Made by a program: the position numbers and the translations under genes. Below, piece by piece: positions 1 to 9,820 of a DNA stretch of 64,000 nucleotides. The notes beneath the pieces were generated by a model. The model was not told the origin of the DNA. It worked only from the letters and a program-made list of their open reading frames with translations, and ran no database searches. Numbering within the stretch: the stretch's first letter is position 1; the number at the start of each line of letters is the position of its first letter. The stretch is from Streptomyces sp. NRRL F-5135 (GTDB lineage Bacteria; Actinomycetota; Actinomycetes; Streptomycetales; Streptomycetaceae), in the NCBI RefSeq assembly GCF_000719775.1, contig NZ_JOHR01000002.1, positions 271,081 through 335,080 of the forward strand, written 5' to 3'.

Positions 1-5
1 AAAGA

Positions 6-44
6 GACCTTTGGTGCCGAGCGGATGCTCGGTGACCAAAGGTC
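6..44. terminator. Two-step hairpin, probable transcription terminator
   Basis: GACCTTTGGT (6-15) pairs with ACCAAAGGTC (35-44), and inside it CCGAGC (17-22) pairs with GCTCGG (27-32) around a GGAT loop. There is no strong T run. It probably ends a gene lying left of the window and separates it from the two-component system. An attenuator role cannot be excluded. Confidence 0.55.
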
Positions 45-236
45 CTCTAGTGGTACTACAGGCGTTCAGCCACCATACTCCATGACAGAGCGGGCATAGG
101 GGGCTTGAGAGATGGATCACAGGTTCTGAGGGAACCATTCGCCCAATTCGAAGGTGAATCATCAGATGAGCCGATGGACCTGCGGGCGCTTTCCGGGGCT
201 GCCCGAAGGCCGTCCCATGCGGTCTACCATCACCCC

Positions 237-914
237 ATGACCCGTGTACTGCTCGCCGAGGACGACGCTTCCATCTCGGAGCCGCTGGCCCGCGCCCTGC
301 GTCGGGAGGGTTACGAGGTCGAGGTCCGCGAAGACGGTCCGACCGCGCTGGACGCCGGCCTCCAGGGCGGAGTCGATCTGGTCGTGCTCGACCTGGGGCT
401 GCCCGGCATGGACGGCCTCGAGGTGGCCCGGCGGCTGCGCGCCGAGGGCCACACCATTCCGATCCTGGTCCTGACCGCGCGCGCCGACGAGGTGGACACC
501 GTCGTCGGACTGGACGCCGGTGCCGACGACTACGTGACGAAGCCGTTCCGGCTGGCGGAGCTGCTGGCACGCGTACGGGCGCTGCTGCGCCGCGGCGCGG
601 CCGACCCGGGCCCGGCCCCCGCGACGCACGGGGTGCGGATCGACGTCGAGTCGCACCGGGCGTGGATGGGCGAGGAGGAACTCCAGCTGACGGCCAAGGA
701 GTTCGACCTGCTGCGGGTGCTGGTGCGGGACGCGGGCCGGGTCGTCACCCGGGACCAGCTGATGCGTGAGGTGTGGGACACGACGTGGTGGTCGTCGACC
801 AAGACCCTCGACATGCACATCTCCTGGCTGCGCAAGAAGCTCGGTGACGACGCGGCGAACCCGCGGTACATCGCGACGGTGCGGGGCGTCGGGTTCCGGT
901 TCGAGAAGAGCTGA
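237..914 (+). CDS. OmpR/PhoB-type DNA-binding response regulator
   Basis: A 225-aa response regulator. The N-terminal receiver domain has the acidic pair E8/D9/D10, the phospho-acceptor Asp near residue 52 in LDLGLPGMDG, T80 and Lys102 in YVTKPF. A C-terminal winged-helix domain (about residues 130-222) ends in RYIATVRGVGFRF, typical of the OmpR/PhoB class. The ATG at 237 is preferred because the receiver fold starts there; the frame is open upstream to 105, but those 44 residues resemble no receiver domain. It lies 149 bp before a histidine kinase gene and is inferred to be its partner. The signal is unknown. Confidence 0.95.
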   Translation: MTRVLLAEDDASISEPLARALRREGYEVEVREDGPTALDAGLQGGVDLVVLDLGLPGMDGLEVARRLRAEGHTIPILVLTARADEVDTVVGLDAGADDYVTKPFRLAELLARVRALLRRGAADPGPAPATHGVRIDVESHRAWMGEEELQLTAKEFDLLRVLVRDAGRVVTRDQLMREVWDTTWWSSTKTLDMHISWLRKKLGDDAANPRYIATVRGVGFRFEKS

Positions 915-1063
915 GCCCGGCGGGGCCCGGGCGGTGAGGCCCCGCCGACGTGCGAAGACGGACGCGCGCGGACCGACCGGTCGCGGCATGAGGACCGCTT
1001 AGGCTCGGTACCACCCGGACAGGAGAGGGGCGCTAGGTTCGGGTACGACGGCGTCCCGCCGTC

Positions 1064-2368
1064 GTGTCACCCCGCACGGAGGGCACCTTGCGCCGTCGTC
1101 TGATCCAGTCCACCCTCGCCGTGGTCCTCGTCGTCATCGCCGTCTTCGGGCTGTCGCTCGTCCTGGTCGAGACCCGCACGATCAGCAGCAGCGCCCAGGA
1201 GAGCGTGGACTCCGAGGCGCTGCGCCTGGTCAGCATCGTCGACAGCCGGCTGATCGGCGGCGACCACATCACCGCGCGCGTACTGACCCAGCAGGTCGGC
1301 GAGAAGCGGTACGCCCGTATCGACATCCCGGGGCGGCAGCCCGTCGAGATCGGCACCCGCCCCTCCGGCAGCGTCATCCGGGGCACCGCCAAGGGTGAGG
1401 AGGGGGAGACCGTCGTCGTCGAGGAGCCCCGCTCCTCCGTCAACGGGGAGGTCGGCCGCACGCTGCTGATCATCGGGATGGTCGCGCTGCTCGCCGTCAT
1501 CGCCGCCGTACTGCTCGCCGTGCGCCAGGCCAACAAGCTGGCGTCGCCGCTCACCGACCTCGCGGAGACCGCCGAGCGCCTGGGCTCCGGCGACCCCCGG
1601 CCACGGCACAAGCGGTACTCGGTGCCCGAGCTGGACCGGGTCGCCGACGTCCTCGACGCCAGCGCCGAGCGGATCGCGCGCATGCTCACCGCCGAACGCC
1701 GGCTGGCCGCGGACGCCTCGCACCAGCTCCGTACCCCGCTGACCGCGCTGTCCATGCGGCTGGAGGAGATCTCCGCGACCGACGACCTGGACACGGTCAA
1801 GGAGGAGGCGATGGTCGCGCTGACGCAGGTGGAGCGGTTGACCGATGTGGTCGAACGACTGCTCACCAACGCCCGCGACCCGCGTACCGGCTCCGCCGTC
1901 GCCTTCGACCTGGACGAGGTCGTCAAGCAGCAGCTCGAGGAGTGGCGCCCGGCCTACCGGAGCGCCGGGCGCGCCCTCGTCTGCTCGGGCAGGCACGGCA
2001 TGCGGGCCGTCGGCACCCCGGGCGCGGTGGCCCAGGTGCTGGCGGCGCTGATCGAGAACTCGCTGATGCACGGGGGCGGCACGGTCGCCCTGCGCACCCG
2101 GGTGACCGGCAACCAGGCGGTCGTCGAGGTGGCGGACGAGGGACCGGGCGTACCGCCGGACCTCGGGGCGCGGATCTTCGAGCGGACGATCAGCGGGCGC
2201 AACTCGACCGGGATCGGCCTGGCCGTGGCCCGGGACCTGGCGGAGGCGGACGGCGGGCGGCTGGAGCTGCTCCAGCAGAAGCCGGCGGTCTTCGCGCTGT
2301 TCCTCAGCAGGCAGGCCCGGCCGCACAAGAAGACGCACGGCGGCGACACGGGCTCACCGGTCCGCTGA
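1064..2368 (+). CDS. Sensor histidine kinase
   Basis: A 434-aa membrane kinase with a GTG start. Membrane segments lie at about residues 13-35 and 132-153 and enclose an extracytoplasmic loop of about 95 residues, the likely sensor. A HAMP-like region follows, then the H box ADASHQLRTPLTAL with the phosphorylated His near 220. An HATPase domain follows with an N box (ALIENSLMHGGG) and a G box (DEGPGVPP; STGIGLAVARDLAE). It should phosphorylate the response regulator just upstream. The loop resembles no sensor family I recognise, so the ligand stays open. It converges on the GtrA gene. Confidence 0.93.
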   Translation: MSPRTEGTLRRRLIQSTLAVVLVVIAVFGLSLVLVETRTISSSAQESVDSEALRLVSIVDSRLIGGDHITARVLTQQVGEKRYARIDIPGRQPVEIGTRPSGSVIRGTAKGEEGETVVVEEPRSSVNGEVGRTLLIIGMVALLAVIAAVLLAVRQANKLASPLTDLAETAERLGSGDPRPRHKRYSVPELDRVADVLDASAERIARMLTAERRLAADASHQLRTPLTALSMRLEEISATDDLDTVKEEAMVALTQVERLTDVVERLLTNARDPRTGSAVAFDLDEVVKQQLEEWRPAYRSAGRALVCSGRHGMRAVGTPGAVAQVLAALIENSLMHGGGTVALRTRVTGNQAVVEVADEGPGVPPDLGARIFERTISGRNSTGIGLAVARDLAEADGGRLELLQQKPAVFALFLSRQARPHKKTHGGDTGSPVR

Positions 2369-2552
2369 CCGGCGCGCGCGCCGCCTCCGGCACGGTGCGG
2401 CTACGGCGTCGGTGTCGGTGTCGGCGGCGGACGGGTCCGGGGCGCGGGTCAGGTGGTCGGCCCGTGCGACCGGCGTACGGGGCTCGCGCGGTGCGCTACG
2501 GCGTCGGTGTCGGCGGCGTGCGGGGCCAGCGAGGGCGGGGCGGGTGCCCGCT

Positions 2553-3149
2553 TCAGCGGCGTATGCGGTGGCGCTGGGCGCGCTCCGCGTCCCGGCCCGC
2601 CGCCCCCCGGCCCGCCTTCGGGCCCGGGCCCCTGTCCGCGGCCATGTCCAGATCCTCCAGGTCCACGGCGGGGTCCGATCCGCGCACGCGCAGCGAGGCG
2701 GTGGCGCCGGTCTCCGCGGGCAGGGCCCGGAAGACCCAGCTGCGGTAGGACCAGAACCGGAACAGCGTCGCCACTCCGATGCCGAGGAACTTGAACACGT
2801 TGCTCTGGAGCGGGGTGTCCCAGCCGAACCCGTACGTCGCCGTGTAGAGGACCCCGTTCTCGATCACCAGGCCGACCACGCTGAACAGCAGGAAGAGCGT
2901 CAGCTCCTTGGTGCGGCGGGTCTTGTCCCGGTCCCGGTAGGTGAAGTAGCGGAACCCCAGGTAGTTGAAGGCGATCGCGACGACGGTGGCCAGCACGCTG
3001 GCCCGCACGACCGGCAGCTCGGTCACGTGCCGTACGAGGTTGAAGACCAGGAGGTTGACCAGCAGCCCCGCGCCGCCCACCGCGCCGAACTTGACCACCT
3101 CGCGTACGAGCCGGTCCAGTCGCGCGCGGAGTGCGCCAGGTTCGCTCAT
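2553..3149 (-). CDS. GtrA family membrane protein
   Basis: A 198-aa protein with four hydrophobic segments. It shows the GtrA family pattern: KFGAVGGAGLLVNLLVF near the N terminus, FNYLGFRYFTYR in the middle, and ATLFRFWSYRSWVFR at the end. GtrA proteins are thought to move polyprenyl-linked sugars across the membrane for cell-surface polysaccharides. The ATG at 3149 is chosen over an upstream ATG (3209) because the family pattern begins soon after it. The last 40 or so residues are Arg/Gly/Ala-rich and probably disordered. The neighbours (purK, two-component system) do not reveal the substrate. Confidence 0.88.
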   Translation of the reverse strand: MSEPGALRARLDRLVREVVKFGAVGGAGLLVNLLVFNLVRHVTELPVVRASVLATVVAIAFNYLGFRYFTYRDRDKTRRTKELTLFLLFSVVGLVIENGVLYTATYGFGWDTPLQSNVFKFLGIGVATLFRFWSYRSWVFRALPAETGATASLRVRGSDPAVDLEDLDMAADRGPGPKAGRGAAGRDAERAQRHRIRR

Positions 3150-3361
3150 GTGCCCGTTCAGCCCCGTCCGGTCGGTGGTCCGTACGGGCCATGCTAACCA
3201 GGGGGTCACCCGCTCGCCCGGGGACAGGTCTGTAGGCCGGACGGCGGCCTGTGCGACCAGCGGAGATACGGAACGTGATAGCCGTGCGATCGGCTGTGAC
3301 CGAAACGGCGCCTCCCAAGGCGCCCCACTCGTCCCTCACGGGCGGCCGATACCCTGGGCAC

Positions 3362-4501
3362 GTGACGTTCCCGGTAGTCGGCATGGTCGGCGGCGGTCAG
3401 CTCGCCCGTATGACCCACGAGGCGGGCATCCCCCTCGGCCTCAGATTCAAGCTCCTCAGTGACACCCCCCAGGACTCGGCGGCCCAGGTGGTGAACGATG
3501 TCGTGATCGGCGACTATCGCGACCTGGCCACACTGCGCGCCTTCGCGCGGGGCTGCGATGTGATCACGTTCGATCACGAGCATGTCCCGATCGAACATCT
3601 GCGCGCCCTGGAGGCAGAGGGCATCCCCGTCCGGCCAGGTCCGGACGCCCTCGTCCACGCCCAGGACAAGGGCGTCATGCGGGCCCGGCTGACCGCCCTC
3701 GGCGCGCCCTGCCCGCGCCACCGCATCGTGGCCGATCCGGCCGACGCCGTCGCCTTCGCCGACGAGGTGGGCGGGTTCCCCGTGATCCTCAAGACCGTGC
3801 GCGGCGGCTACGACGGCAAGGGCGTGTGGTTCGTACGGTCCCGGGAGGACGCCGAGGAACCGTTCCGGGCCGGGGTGCCCGTGCTCGCCGAGGAGAAGGT
3901 CGACTTCGTCCGGGAGCTGGCCGCCAACGTCGTCCGCTCGCCGCACGGGCAGGCCGTCGCCTATCCGGTGGTCGAATCCCGGCAGGTCGACGGGGTCTGC
4001 GACACGGTGATCGCGCCCGCCCCGGGCCTGCCCGACGAGCTGGCGGGCGAGGCGCAGCGGCTGGCGCTGCGGATCGCGGCCGAACTGGGCGTCGTCGGTC
4101 ATCTCGCCGTCGAGCTGTTCGAGACGCCCGACGGCCGGATACTCGTCAACGAACTGGCGATGCGGCCGCACAACTCCGGGCACTGGACCCAGGACGGCGC
4201 GGTCACCTCCCAGTTCGCCAACCACGTACGGGCCGTGCTCGACCTGCCGCTCGGCGACCCGCGCCCCCGCGAGCCCTGGACGGTCATGTGCAACGTCCTC
4301 GGCGGCGACTTCCCCGACATGTACCCGGCCTACCTGCACTGCATGGCCCGGGACCCGCGGTTGAAGATCCACATGTACGGCAAGGACGTGAAACCCGGCC
4401 GCAAGGTGGGGCATGTCAACACCTACGGCGACGACCTGGACGACGTGCTGGCACGCGCCCGCCACGCCGCCGACTACCTCCGAGGGACGATCACCGAATG
4501 A
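3362..4501 (+). CDS. purK: 5-(carboxyamino)imidazole ribonucleotide synthase PurK
   Basis: A 379-aa ATP-grasp enzyme that carboxylates aminoimidazole ribonucleotide with ATP and bicarbonate in de novo purine synthesis. Visible signatures are [12 protein letters not shown] at the N terminus, an ATP-grasp core with [16 protein letters not shown], and [14 protein letters not shown] near the end. The GTG at 3362 places the glycine loop at the N terminus; the frame is open to 3251 without further homology. The gene ends in an ATGA overlap with purE, so the two steps are probably translationally coupled. Confidence 0.97.
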   Translation: MTFPVVGMVGGGQLARMTHEAGIPLGLRFKLLSDTPQDSAAQVVNDVVIGDYRDLATLRAFARGCDVITFDHEHVPIEHLRALEAEGIPVRPGPDALVHAQDKGVMRARLTALGAPCPRHRIVADPADAVAFADEVGGFPVILKTVRGGYDGKGVWFVRSREDAEEPFRAGVPVLAEEKVDFVRELAANVVRSPHGQAVAYPVVESRQVDGVCDTVIAPAPGLPDELAGEAQRLALRIAAELGVVGHLAVELFETPDGRILVNELAMRPHNSGHWTQDGAVTSQFANHVRAVLDLPLGDPRPREPWTVMCNVLGGDFPDMYPAYLHCMARDPRLKIHMYGKDVKPGRKVGHVNTYGDDLDDVLARARHAADYLRGTITE

Positions 4502-5073
4502 CACCCCCCGCACCGGCCGGCACGCCTTCCGGACCCACCGCCGACCAGGCCGGCGGCCCCCACGTCGGCATCGTGATGGGCTCGGACTCCGACTGGCCGG
4601 TCATGGAGGCCGCGGCCAAGGCGCTGGACGAGTTCGAGGTGCCGTACGAGATCGACGTCGTCTCCGCGCACCGGATGCCGCGCGAGATGATCGCGTACGG
4701 GGAGCAGGCCGCGGACCGTGGCCTCAAAGTGGTCATCGCGGGCGCGGGCGGCGCCGCGCACCTGCCGGGCATGCTGGCCTCGGTGACCCCGCTGCCGGTG
4801 ATCGGCGTCCCCGTACCCCTGAAGTACCTGGACGGCATGGACTCGCTGCTGTCCATCGTCCAGATGCCGGCCGGGGTGCCGGTGGCCACGGTCTCCGTGG
4901 GCGGCGCGCGGAACGCGGGCCTGCTGGCGGCCCGGGTCCTCGCGGCCCACGACCCGGAGCTGCGGGACCGGATGCGGGCCTTCCAGCTGGAGCTGAACGA
5001 CCAGGCGACGGAGAAGGGCAAGCGGCTGCGGGCCAAGGTCGAGGGCGCGGAGCACTTCGGATTCGGCAAGTGA
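4498..5073 (+). CDS. purE: N5-CAIR mutase PurE
   Basis: A 191-aa protein, the partner of PurK, which converts N5-CAIR to CAIR. Class I PurE signatures are [13 protein letters not shown], the catalytic region [23 protein letters not shown], and [22 protein letters not shown]. The first 20 residues are a Pro/Gly-rich extension ahead of the core. The ATG overlaps the purK stop codon (ATGA). A GTG start for the downstream dipeptidase frame overlaps its own stop codon. Confidence 0.97.
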   Translation: MTPPAPAGTPSGPTADQAGGPHVGIVMGSDSDWPVMEAAAKALDEFEVPYEIDVVSAHRMPREMIAYGEQAADRGLKVVIAGAGGAAHLPGMLASVTPLPVIGVPVPLKYLDGMDSLLSIVQMPAGVPVATVSVGGARNAGLLAARVLAAHDPELRDRMRAFQLELNDQATEKGKRLRAKVEGAEHFGFGK

Positions 5074-5192
5074 CGGGCGGCGCCGCGACGGGCGGCGGGA
5101 CCGGCGCGGCCGGCGGGACCGGCGCGGGCGTTGAAAGCGGGACAGGCGCCGAGAGCGGGACGGACAGCGGGACCGAGACGAGGGCGGCCACC

Positions 5193-6431
5193 ATGAGGGG
5201 CGTGGAGACGGACGGCGTGGCGGAGCACCGCGCCTCCTCCGTGTATCTGGAGCAGGCGCGTGAGCTGCTCGCCGGCCATCCGGTGGTCGACGGCCACAAC
5301 GACCTGCCGTGGGCGCTGCGCGAGCACGTCCGCTACGACCTCGACCGGCTGGACATCGCGCACGACCTGACGGGCCGGCTTCACACGGACATCGCCCGGC
5401 TGCGGCGCGGTGGCGTCGGGGCGCAGTTCTGGTCGGTGTACGTCCAGTCGGACCAGGCCGGGGACGACGCCGTCAGCGCCACGCTGGAGCAGATCGACGT
5501 GGTCGCCCGGCTGCTGGAGCGCTACCCGGACGACCTGGCGCGGGCGCTGACGGCGGACGACATGGAGCGCGCGCGGCGTGAGGGCCGGATCGCCTCACTG
5601 ATGGGCGCCGAGGGCGGCCACTCCATCAACAACTCGCTCGCCACGCTCCGGGCCTTCCACACGCTGGGCGTGCGCTACATGACGCTCACCCACAACGACA
5701 ACATCGCCTGGGCGGACTCGGCGACGGACGAGCCGGGCGTGGGCGGGCTGTCGGCCTTCGGCCGCGAGGTCGTGCGGGAGATGAACCGGATCGGCATGCT
5801 CGTCGACCTCTCGCACGTGGCCGCCACGACGATGCGGGACGCGCTGGACGCGACCGACGCGCCGGTGATCTTCTCGCACTCCTCCGCGCGGGCGGTCTGC
5901 GACCATCCGCGCAACATTCCGGACGACGTGCTGGAGCGGCTGCCGGCGAACGGGGGCGTCGCGATGGTCACGTTCGTACCGAAGTTCGTCCTGCCCGCGG
6001 CGGTGGCCTGGACGGTCGCCGCGGACGAGAACATGCGGGCGCACGGCCTGCACCACCTGGACACCACGCCCGAGGGCATGGCCGTCCACCGCGCCTTCGA
6101 AGAAGCACACCCGCGCCCGCGTGCGACGGTGGCCACGGTCGCCGACCACCTGGACCACATGCGCGAGGCGGCGGGCGTCGACCACATCGGCATCGGCGGC
6201 GACTACGACGGCACGGCGTTCACCCCGGCGGGGCTGGAGGACGTCTCGGGCTACCCGAACCTGATCGCGGAACTCCTCGCCCGGAAGTGGTCGAGGCCGG
6301 ACCTCGCGAAGCTGACGTGGGGGAACGCGGTACGGGTACTGGGCGCGGCGGAGGACGTAGCCCGCGGGCTCCAGACGGAACGGGGGCCGTCGAGGGCGAC
6401 GCTGACGGAACTGGACGGCGCCTCTTTTTAG
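5193..6431 (+). CDS. Membrane dipeptidase family (M19) hydrolase
   Basis: A 412-aa zinc-dependent dipeptidase of family M19 (renal dipeptidase type). Metal-site motifs are [12 protein letters not shown] near the start, the bridging Glu in [42 protein letters not shown] and [10 protein letters not shown]19 enzymes cleave dipeptides, including D-amino-acid dipeptides. I chose ATG 5193, with GAGGG upstream. A GTG at 5070 overlapping the purE stop codon is in frame and would add about 41 Gly/Thr/Ala-rich residues, so coupling to purE is possible. Confidence 0.9.
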   Translation: MRGVETDGVAEHRASSVYLEQARELLAGHPVVDGHNDLPWALREHVRYDLDRLDIAHDLTGRLHTDIARLRRGGVGAQFWSVYVQSDQAGDDAVSATLEQIDVVARLLERYPDDLARALTADDMERARREGRIASLMGAEGGHSINNSLATLRAFHTLGVRYMTLTHNDNIAWADSATDEPGVGGLSAFGREVVREMNRIGMLVDLSHVAATTMRDALDATDAPVIFSHSSARAVCDHPRNIPDDVLERLPANGGVAMVTFVPKFVLPAAVAWTVAADENMRAHGLHHLDTTPEGMAVHRAFEEAHPRPRATVATVADHLDHMREAAGVDHIGIGGDYDGTAFTPAGLEDVSGYPNLIAELLARKWSRPDLAKLTWGNAVRVLGAAEDVARGLQTERGPSRATLTELDGASF

Positions 6432-6732
6432 AGGGCTCGGTTCGCCTCCGGGGCGCGGGTGGAGGTTACGGGCCCGGAAACTCCCGACGTGATCCGGGCC
6501 GTCCCGGTGACCGCCGTGCGCGGTCCCTTTTTAGGGCTCGGTTCACCTCCGGGGCGCTTTATGCCACTGTCGACGGTCGACCGTGCTCGGTTTGCTCGTA
6601 CCTCACAAACCTGTGCGCGCTCTCCCTTTCGACAGCGGCGCGCCCCTTCGGCTCACTCGCCGGCGGACGTGTCTGGCCGGGGCGTCACGGGTACCCCGGC
6701 CTTCGGCCCACTCGCCGGCGGACGTGGGCACC
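6423..6732. repeat. Gene-free stretch with two pairs of imperfect direct repeats
   Basis: The stretch between the dipeptidase stop and the dehydrogenase stop holds two repeat pairs. Pair one begins CTTTTTAG and continues GGGCTCGGTT...CCTCCGGGGCGC, at about 6423-6455 and again about 105 bp later near 6527-6557. Pair two, CACTCGCCGGCGGACGTG with matching CCTTCGG before it, sits near 6645-6671 and 6701-6727. No gene is supported. The two surrounding genes converge here, so termination is the likely role. Confidence 0.5.
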
Positions 6733-6739
6733 CGGGACG

Positions 6740-8086
6740 TCAGAAAAGCGGCCGGCCCATCGCGCGGTATGTCCATCCCGCCGCCCGCCACCGCTCCGCG
6801 TCCAGCGCGTTGCGGCCGTCCAGGATCAGGCGGCGGGCCGCCGCCTCGCCCAGGGCCGCCGGGTCCAGCTCGCGGAACTCGCGCCACTCGGTCAGGTGCA
6901 GGACCACATCCGCGCCCCGCACCGCCTCCAGGGCCGACTCCGCGTACCGCAACGTCGGGAAGAGCAGCTTCGCGTTCTCCATGCCCTTCGGGTCGTACAC
7001 CGTGACCTGGCCGCCCTGGAGGTGGATCTGTCCGGCGACATTGAGCGCGGGCGAGTCCCGTACGTCGTCCGAGTCGGGCTTGAAGGTCGCGCCCAGCACC
7101 GCCACCCGCTTGCCGAGGAACGACGAGTCCCCGTCCACCGCCTCCCGCGCCAGCTCCACCATGTGGCCGCGGCGCCGCATGTTGATCGAGTCGACCTCGC
7201 GCAGGAAGGTCAGCGCCTGGTCGGCGCCGAGTTCGCCCGCGCGGGCCATGAACGCCCGGATGTCCTTGGGCAGGCAGCCGCCGCCGAAGCCGATCCCGGC
7301 GCGCAGGAACTTCGGCCCGATGCGCTCGTCGTACCCCAGCGCCTCCGCCAGCTTCACGACGTCTCCGCCGGCCGCCTCGCAGACCTCGGCCATCGCGTTG
7401 ATGAACGAGATCTTGGTGGCGAGGAAGGAGTTCGCGGACGTCTTCACCAGCTCGGCGGTCGGGAAGTCCGTCACCACGAACGGCGATCCCTCGGCGATCG
7501 GCCCCGCGTACACCTCGCGCAGCAGCCGCTCGGCGCGCTCGCCGCGCACGCCGACGACGATCCGGTCCGGGTGCAGGGTGTCGTGCACGGCGAAGCCCTC
7601 GCGCAGGAACTCCGGGTTCCAGGCCAGTTCCACCTCACCGCGCGCGGGCGCCAGTTCGTCGATCCGGGCCGCCAGGCGTTCCGCGCTGCCCACGGGGACC
7701 GTGGACTTGCCGACGACGAGCGCTGGCTTCGACAGGTGCTCGGCGAGGCTTTCGACGGCGGAGTCGACGTAACTCATGTCGCAGGCGTACTCGCCGTGCT
7801 TCTGCGGGGTGTTCACGCAGACGAAGTGCACGTCGCCGAAGTCCGCGGCCTCCGCGAAGTCCATGGTGAAGCGCAGCCGGCCGCTCGATCCCTCGATTCC
7901 GGCGACATGCTTGCGCAGCAGTTCCTCGAGGCCGGGCTCGTACATGGGGACCTGGCCCGTGGACAGCATCTTGATCTTCTCGGGGACCACATCGAGGCCG
8001 AGGACTTCGAACCCCAGCTCCGCCATGGCCGCGGCGTGGGTGGCGCCGAGGTAACCGGTGCCGATCACTGTGATCTTGAGGGCCAT
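6740..8086 (-). CDS. UDP-glucose/GDP-mannose dehydrogenase family protein
   Basis: A 448-aa NAD-dependent sugar-nucleotide dehydrogenase. It has an N-terminal Rossmann loop ITVIGTGYLGATHAAAMAELG, a central region with KTSANSFLATKISFINAMAEVCE, the catalytic cysteine in GFGGGCLPKDIRAF, and the C-terminal UDP-binding part (AVLGATFKPDSDDVRDSP). The family oxidises UDP-glucose to UDP-glucuronate or a related sugar. The YLG loop favours UDP-glucose 6-dehydrogenase, but substrate cannot be fixed from sequence. Start: GGAG lies about 8 bp before ATG 8086. The product would serve envelope polysaccharide synthesis. Confidence 0.9.
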   Translation of the reverse strand: MALKITVIGTGYLGATHAAAMAELGFEVLGLDVVPEKIKMLSTGQVPMYEPGLEELLRKHVAGIEGSSGRLRFTMDFAEAADFGDVHFVCVNTPQKHGEYACDMSYVDSAVESLAEHLSKPALVVGKSTVPVGSAERLAARIDELAPARGEVELAWNPEFLREGFAVHDTLHPDRIVVGVRGERAERLLREVYAGPIAEGSPFVVTDFPTAELVKTSANSFLATKISFINAMAEVCEAAGGDVVKLAEALGYDERIGPKFLRAGIGFGGGCLPKDIRAFMARAGELGADQALTFLREVDSINMRRRGHMVELAREAVDGDSSFLGKRVAVLGATFKPDSDDVRDSPALNVAGQIHLQGGQVTVYDPKGMENAKLLFPTLRYAESALEAVRGADVVLHLTEWREFRELDPAALGEAAARRLILDGRNALDAERWRAAGWTYRAMGRPLF

Positions 8087-8448
8087 GCGGTGCTCCAGGG
8101 AGACGTGTACGGGTGGTGCTGCCGCGCGGCCGGCGTCCCCGGGCGCGCGGCCCGAGCATAGCCGCGTGTGGCAGGGGCGTCGCAGGGGCAGGTACCGCGG
8201 TGGACGCGGCGTACGGGAGTGCCGGGCGTACGGGCGCACCCGGCGTGCGCGGTGTGCATCGCGTACGCGCCGGGCCGGTGCGCACGCGGTGGGACGGGGC
8301 CGGCCACCGGCCGGGTTTCCGGGGCGGCTGTCGGCAAGCTCACCTGCCCGCTCACCTGCCCGCACTGTTCGCGTGGCGGTACGGCCTCTAAGCTTTGGTT
8401 ACTTAACGGTAGTTAGCAGTCTGTTGGCAGTCTGGGGAGTGAGAGACC
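8087..8448. promoter_or_regulatory. Divergent promoter region, dehydrogenase/acyl-CoA dehydrogenase
   Basis: A 362-bp gap between divergent genes with no credible gene. A 12-bp tandem duplication GCTCACCTGCCC occurs at 8338-8349 and 8350-8361. Just before the acd start, TAAC-GGTA-GTTA (about 8404-8415) is an inverted repeat that could be a TetR-type operator. No regulator gene is adjacent. Confidence 0.45.
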
Positions 8449-9621
8449 GTGGCAGGTTCGGCTGATTTCGATCTGTTCCGCCCGTCCGAGGAGCACGACA
8501 TGCTCCGCGAGACCGTGCGCGCGCTCGCCGAGGCGAAGATCGCGCCGTACGCCGCGGCCGTGGACGAGGAGACCCGCTTCCCGCAGGAGGCACTGGACGC
8601 GCTGGTCGGCGCGGACCTGCACGCCATCCACGTCCCCGAGCAGTACGGCGGCGCCGGTGCCGACGCGCTGGCCACGGTGATCGTGATCGAGGAGGTGGCG
8701 CGGGTCTGCGCGTCGTCCTCGCTGATCCCCGCCGTGAACAAGCTCGGGTCGCTGCCCGTGATCCTCTCCGGCGGCGAGGAGCTGAAGAAGAAGTACCTGG
8801 GGCCGCTGGCCAAGGGCGACGCGATGTTCTCGTACTGCCTCTCGGAGCCGGACGCCGGCTCGGACGCGGGCGGGATGAAGACCAGGGCGGTCCGGGACGG
8901 CGACGCGTACGTCCTCAACGGCGTGAAGCGCTGGATCACCAACGCCGGGGTCTCCGAGTACTACACGGTCATGGCCGTCACCGACCCGGACAAGCGCACC
9001 AAGGGCATCAGCGCGTTCGTCGTCGAGAAGTCCGACGAGGGCGTGTCCTTCGGCGCGCCGGAGAAGAAGCTCGGCATCAAGGGCTCCCCGACCCGGGAGG
9101 TCTACCTGGACAACGTCCGCATCCCCGCCGACCGGCTGATCGGCGAGGAGGGCACGGGCTTCGCCACGGCGATGAAGACGCTCGACCACACCCGCGTCAC
9201 CATCGCCGCGCAGGCCGTCGGCATCGCCCAGGGCGCGCTCGACTACGCCAAGGGCTACGTCCAGGAGCGCAAGCAGTTCGGCAAGCCGATCGGCGACTTC
9301 CAGGGCGTGCAGTTCATGCTGGCCGACATGGCGATGAAGCTGGAAGCGGCCCGCCAGCTCACCTACGCGGCCGCCGCCAGGTCCGAGCGCGTCCACCTGG
9401 GCGCCGGCAAGGAGGACCTGACCTTCTTCGGCGCCGCGGCCAAGTGCTACGCCTCGGACGCGGCCATGGAGATCACCACGGACGCGGTCCAGCTGCTCGG
9501 CGGCTACGGCTACACGCGCGACTACCCGCTGGAACGGATGATGCGCGACGCGAAGATCACCCAGATCTACGAGGGCACGAACCAGGTCCAGCGGATCGTG
9601 ATGGCGAGGAACCTTCCCTAG
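8449..9621 (+). CDS. Acyl-CoA dehydrogenase
   Basis: A 390-aa flavoenzyme that introduces the alpha-beta double bond in acyl-CoA during fatty or branched-chain acid breakdown. Signatures are SYCLSEPDAGSDAGGMKT (FAD and substrate binding), LDHTRVTIAAQAVGIAQGAL, FGKPIGDFQGVQFMLADM, and QLLGGYGYTRDYPLERMMRD. The C-terminal YEGTNQVQR carries the expected catalytic Glu (E375). GTG start with GGGGAG upstream. The last 64 bp, including the YEGT codons, are repeated at 12118-12181, so the gene end doubles as the attachment site of an integrated element. The gene is intact. Confidence 0.95.
   Translation: MAGSADFDLFRPSEEHDMLRETVRALAEAKIAPYAAAVDEETRFPQEALDALVGADLHAIHVPEQYGGAGADALATVIVIEEVARVCASSSLIPAVNKLGSLPVILSGGEELKKKYLGPLAKGDAMFSYCLSEPDAGSDAGGMKTRAVRDGDAYVLNGVKRWITNAGVSEYYTVMAVTDPDKRTKGISAFVVEKSDEGVSFGAPEKKLGIKGSPTREVYLDNVRIPADRLIGEEGTGFATAMKTLDHTRVTIAAQAVGIAQGALDYAKGYVQERKQFGKPIGDFQGVQFMLADMAMKLEAARQLTYAAAARSERVHLGAGKEDLTFFGAAAKCYASDAAMEITTDAVQLLGGYGYTRDYPLERMMRDAKITQIYEGTNQVQRIVMARNLP
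9558..9621 (+). repeat. attL-like direct repeat (end of acd)
   Basis: Bases 9558-9599 match 12118-12159 exactly (42 bp), and the match continues with only three mismatches to the TAG stop codon at 9621/12181. It encodes residues T371 to the C terminus of the acyl-CoA dehydrogenase. Homology stops abruptly on both sides, as expected of an attachment-site duplication. Confidence 0.85.
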
Positions 9622-9630
9622 CAGGGATTT

Positions 9631-9770
9631 TGCAGGTCACAGGCTATTTCAAGGGTCCGAAGGGGCATCCTTGGCTCTCTGTCCGTTGCGGCTCGATCAG
9701 GACCGTTTCTGGGCGCCATGCTGGGGGAATCCTGGGCGGATGCCGGGCTGAAAACGGCCATTGACCTGCA
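9631..9770. other. Inverted 9-mer pair near attL, possible recombinase arm sites
   Basis: TGCAGGTCA at 9631-9639 and its complement TGACCTGCA at 9762-9770 lie between attL and the recombinase gene. A third copy (TGCAGGTCA, 12089-12097) is 21 bp left of attR. Spacing close to both att cores suggests Int or Xis arm-type sites. The assignment is inference. Confidence 0.4.
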
Positions 9771-9779
9771 CAAACAAAG

Positions 9780-9806
9780 CAGCCCCCGGCGTCATGCCGG
9801 GGGCTG
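9780..9806 (-). terminator. Rho-independent terminator of the integrase gene
   Basis: CAGCCCCCGGC (9780-9790) pairs perfectly with GCCGGGGGCTG (9796-9806) around a GTCAT loop. On the minus strand it is followed by a T-rich tail. It lies 15 bp past the recombinase stop. Confidence 0.8.
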
Positions 9807-9820
9807 TTGTCGTAAGTGGA

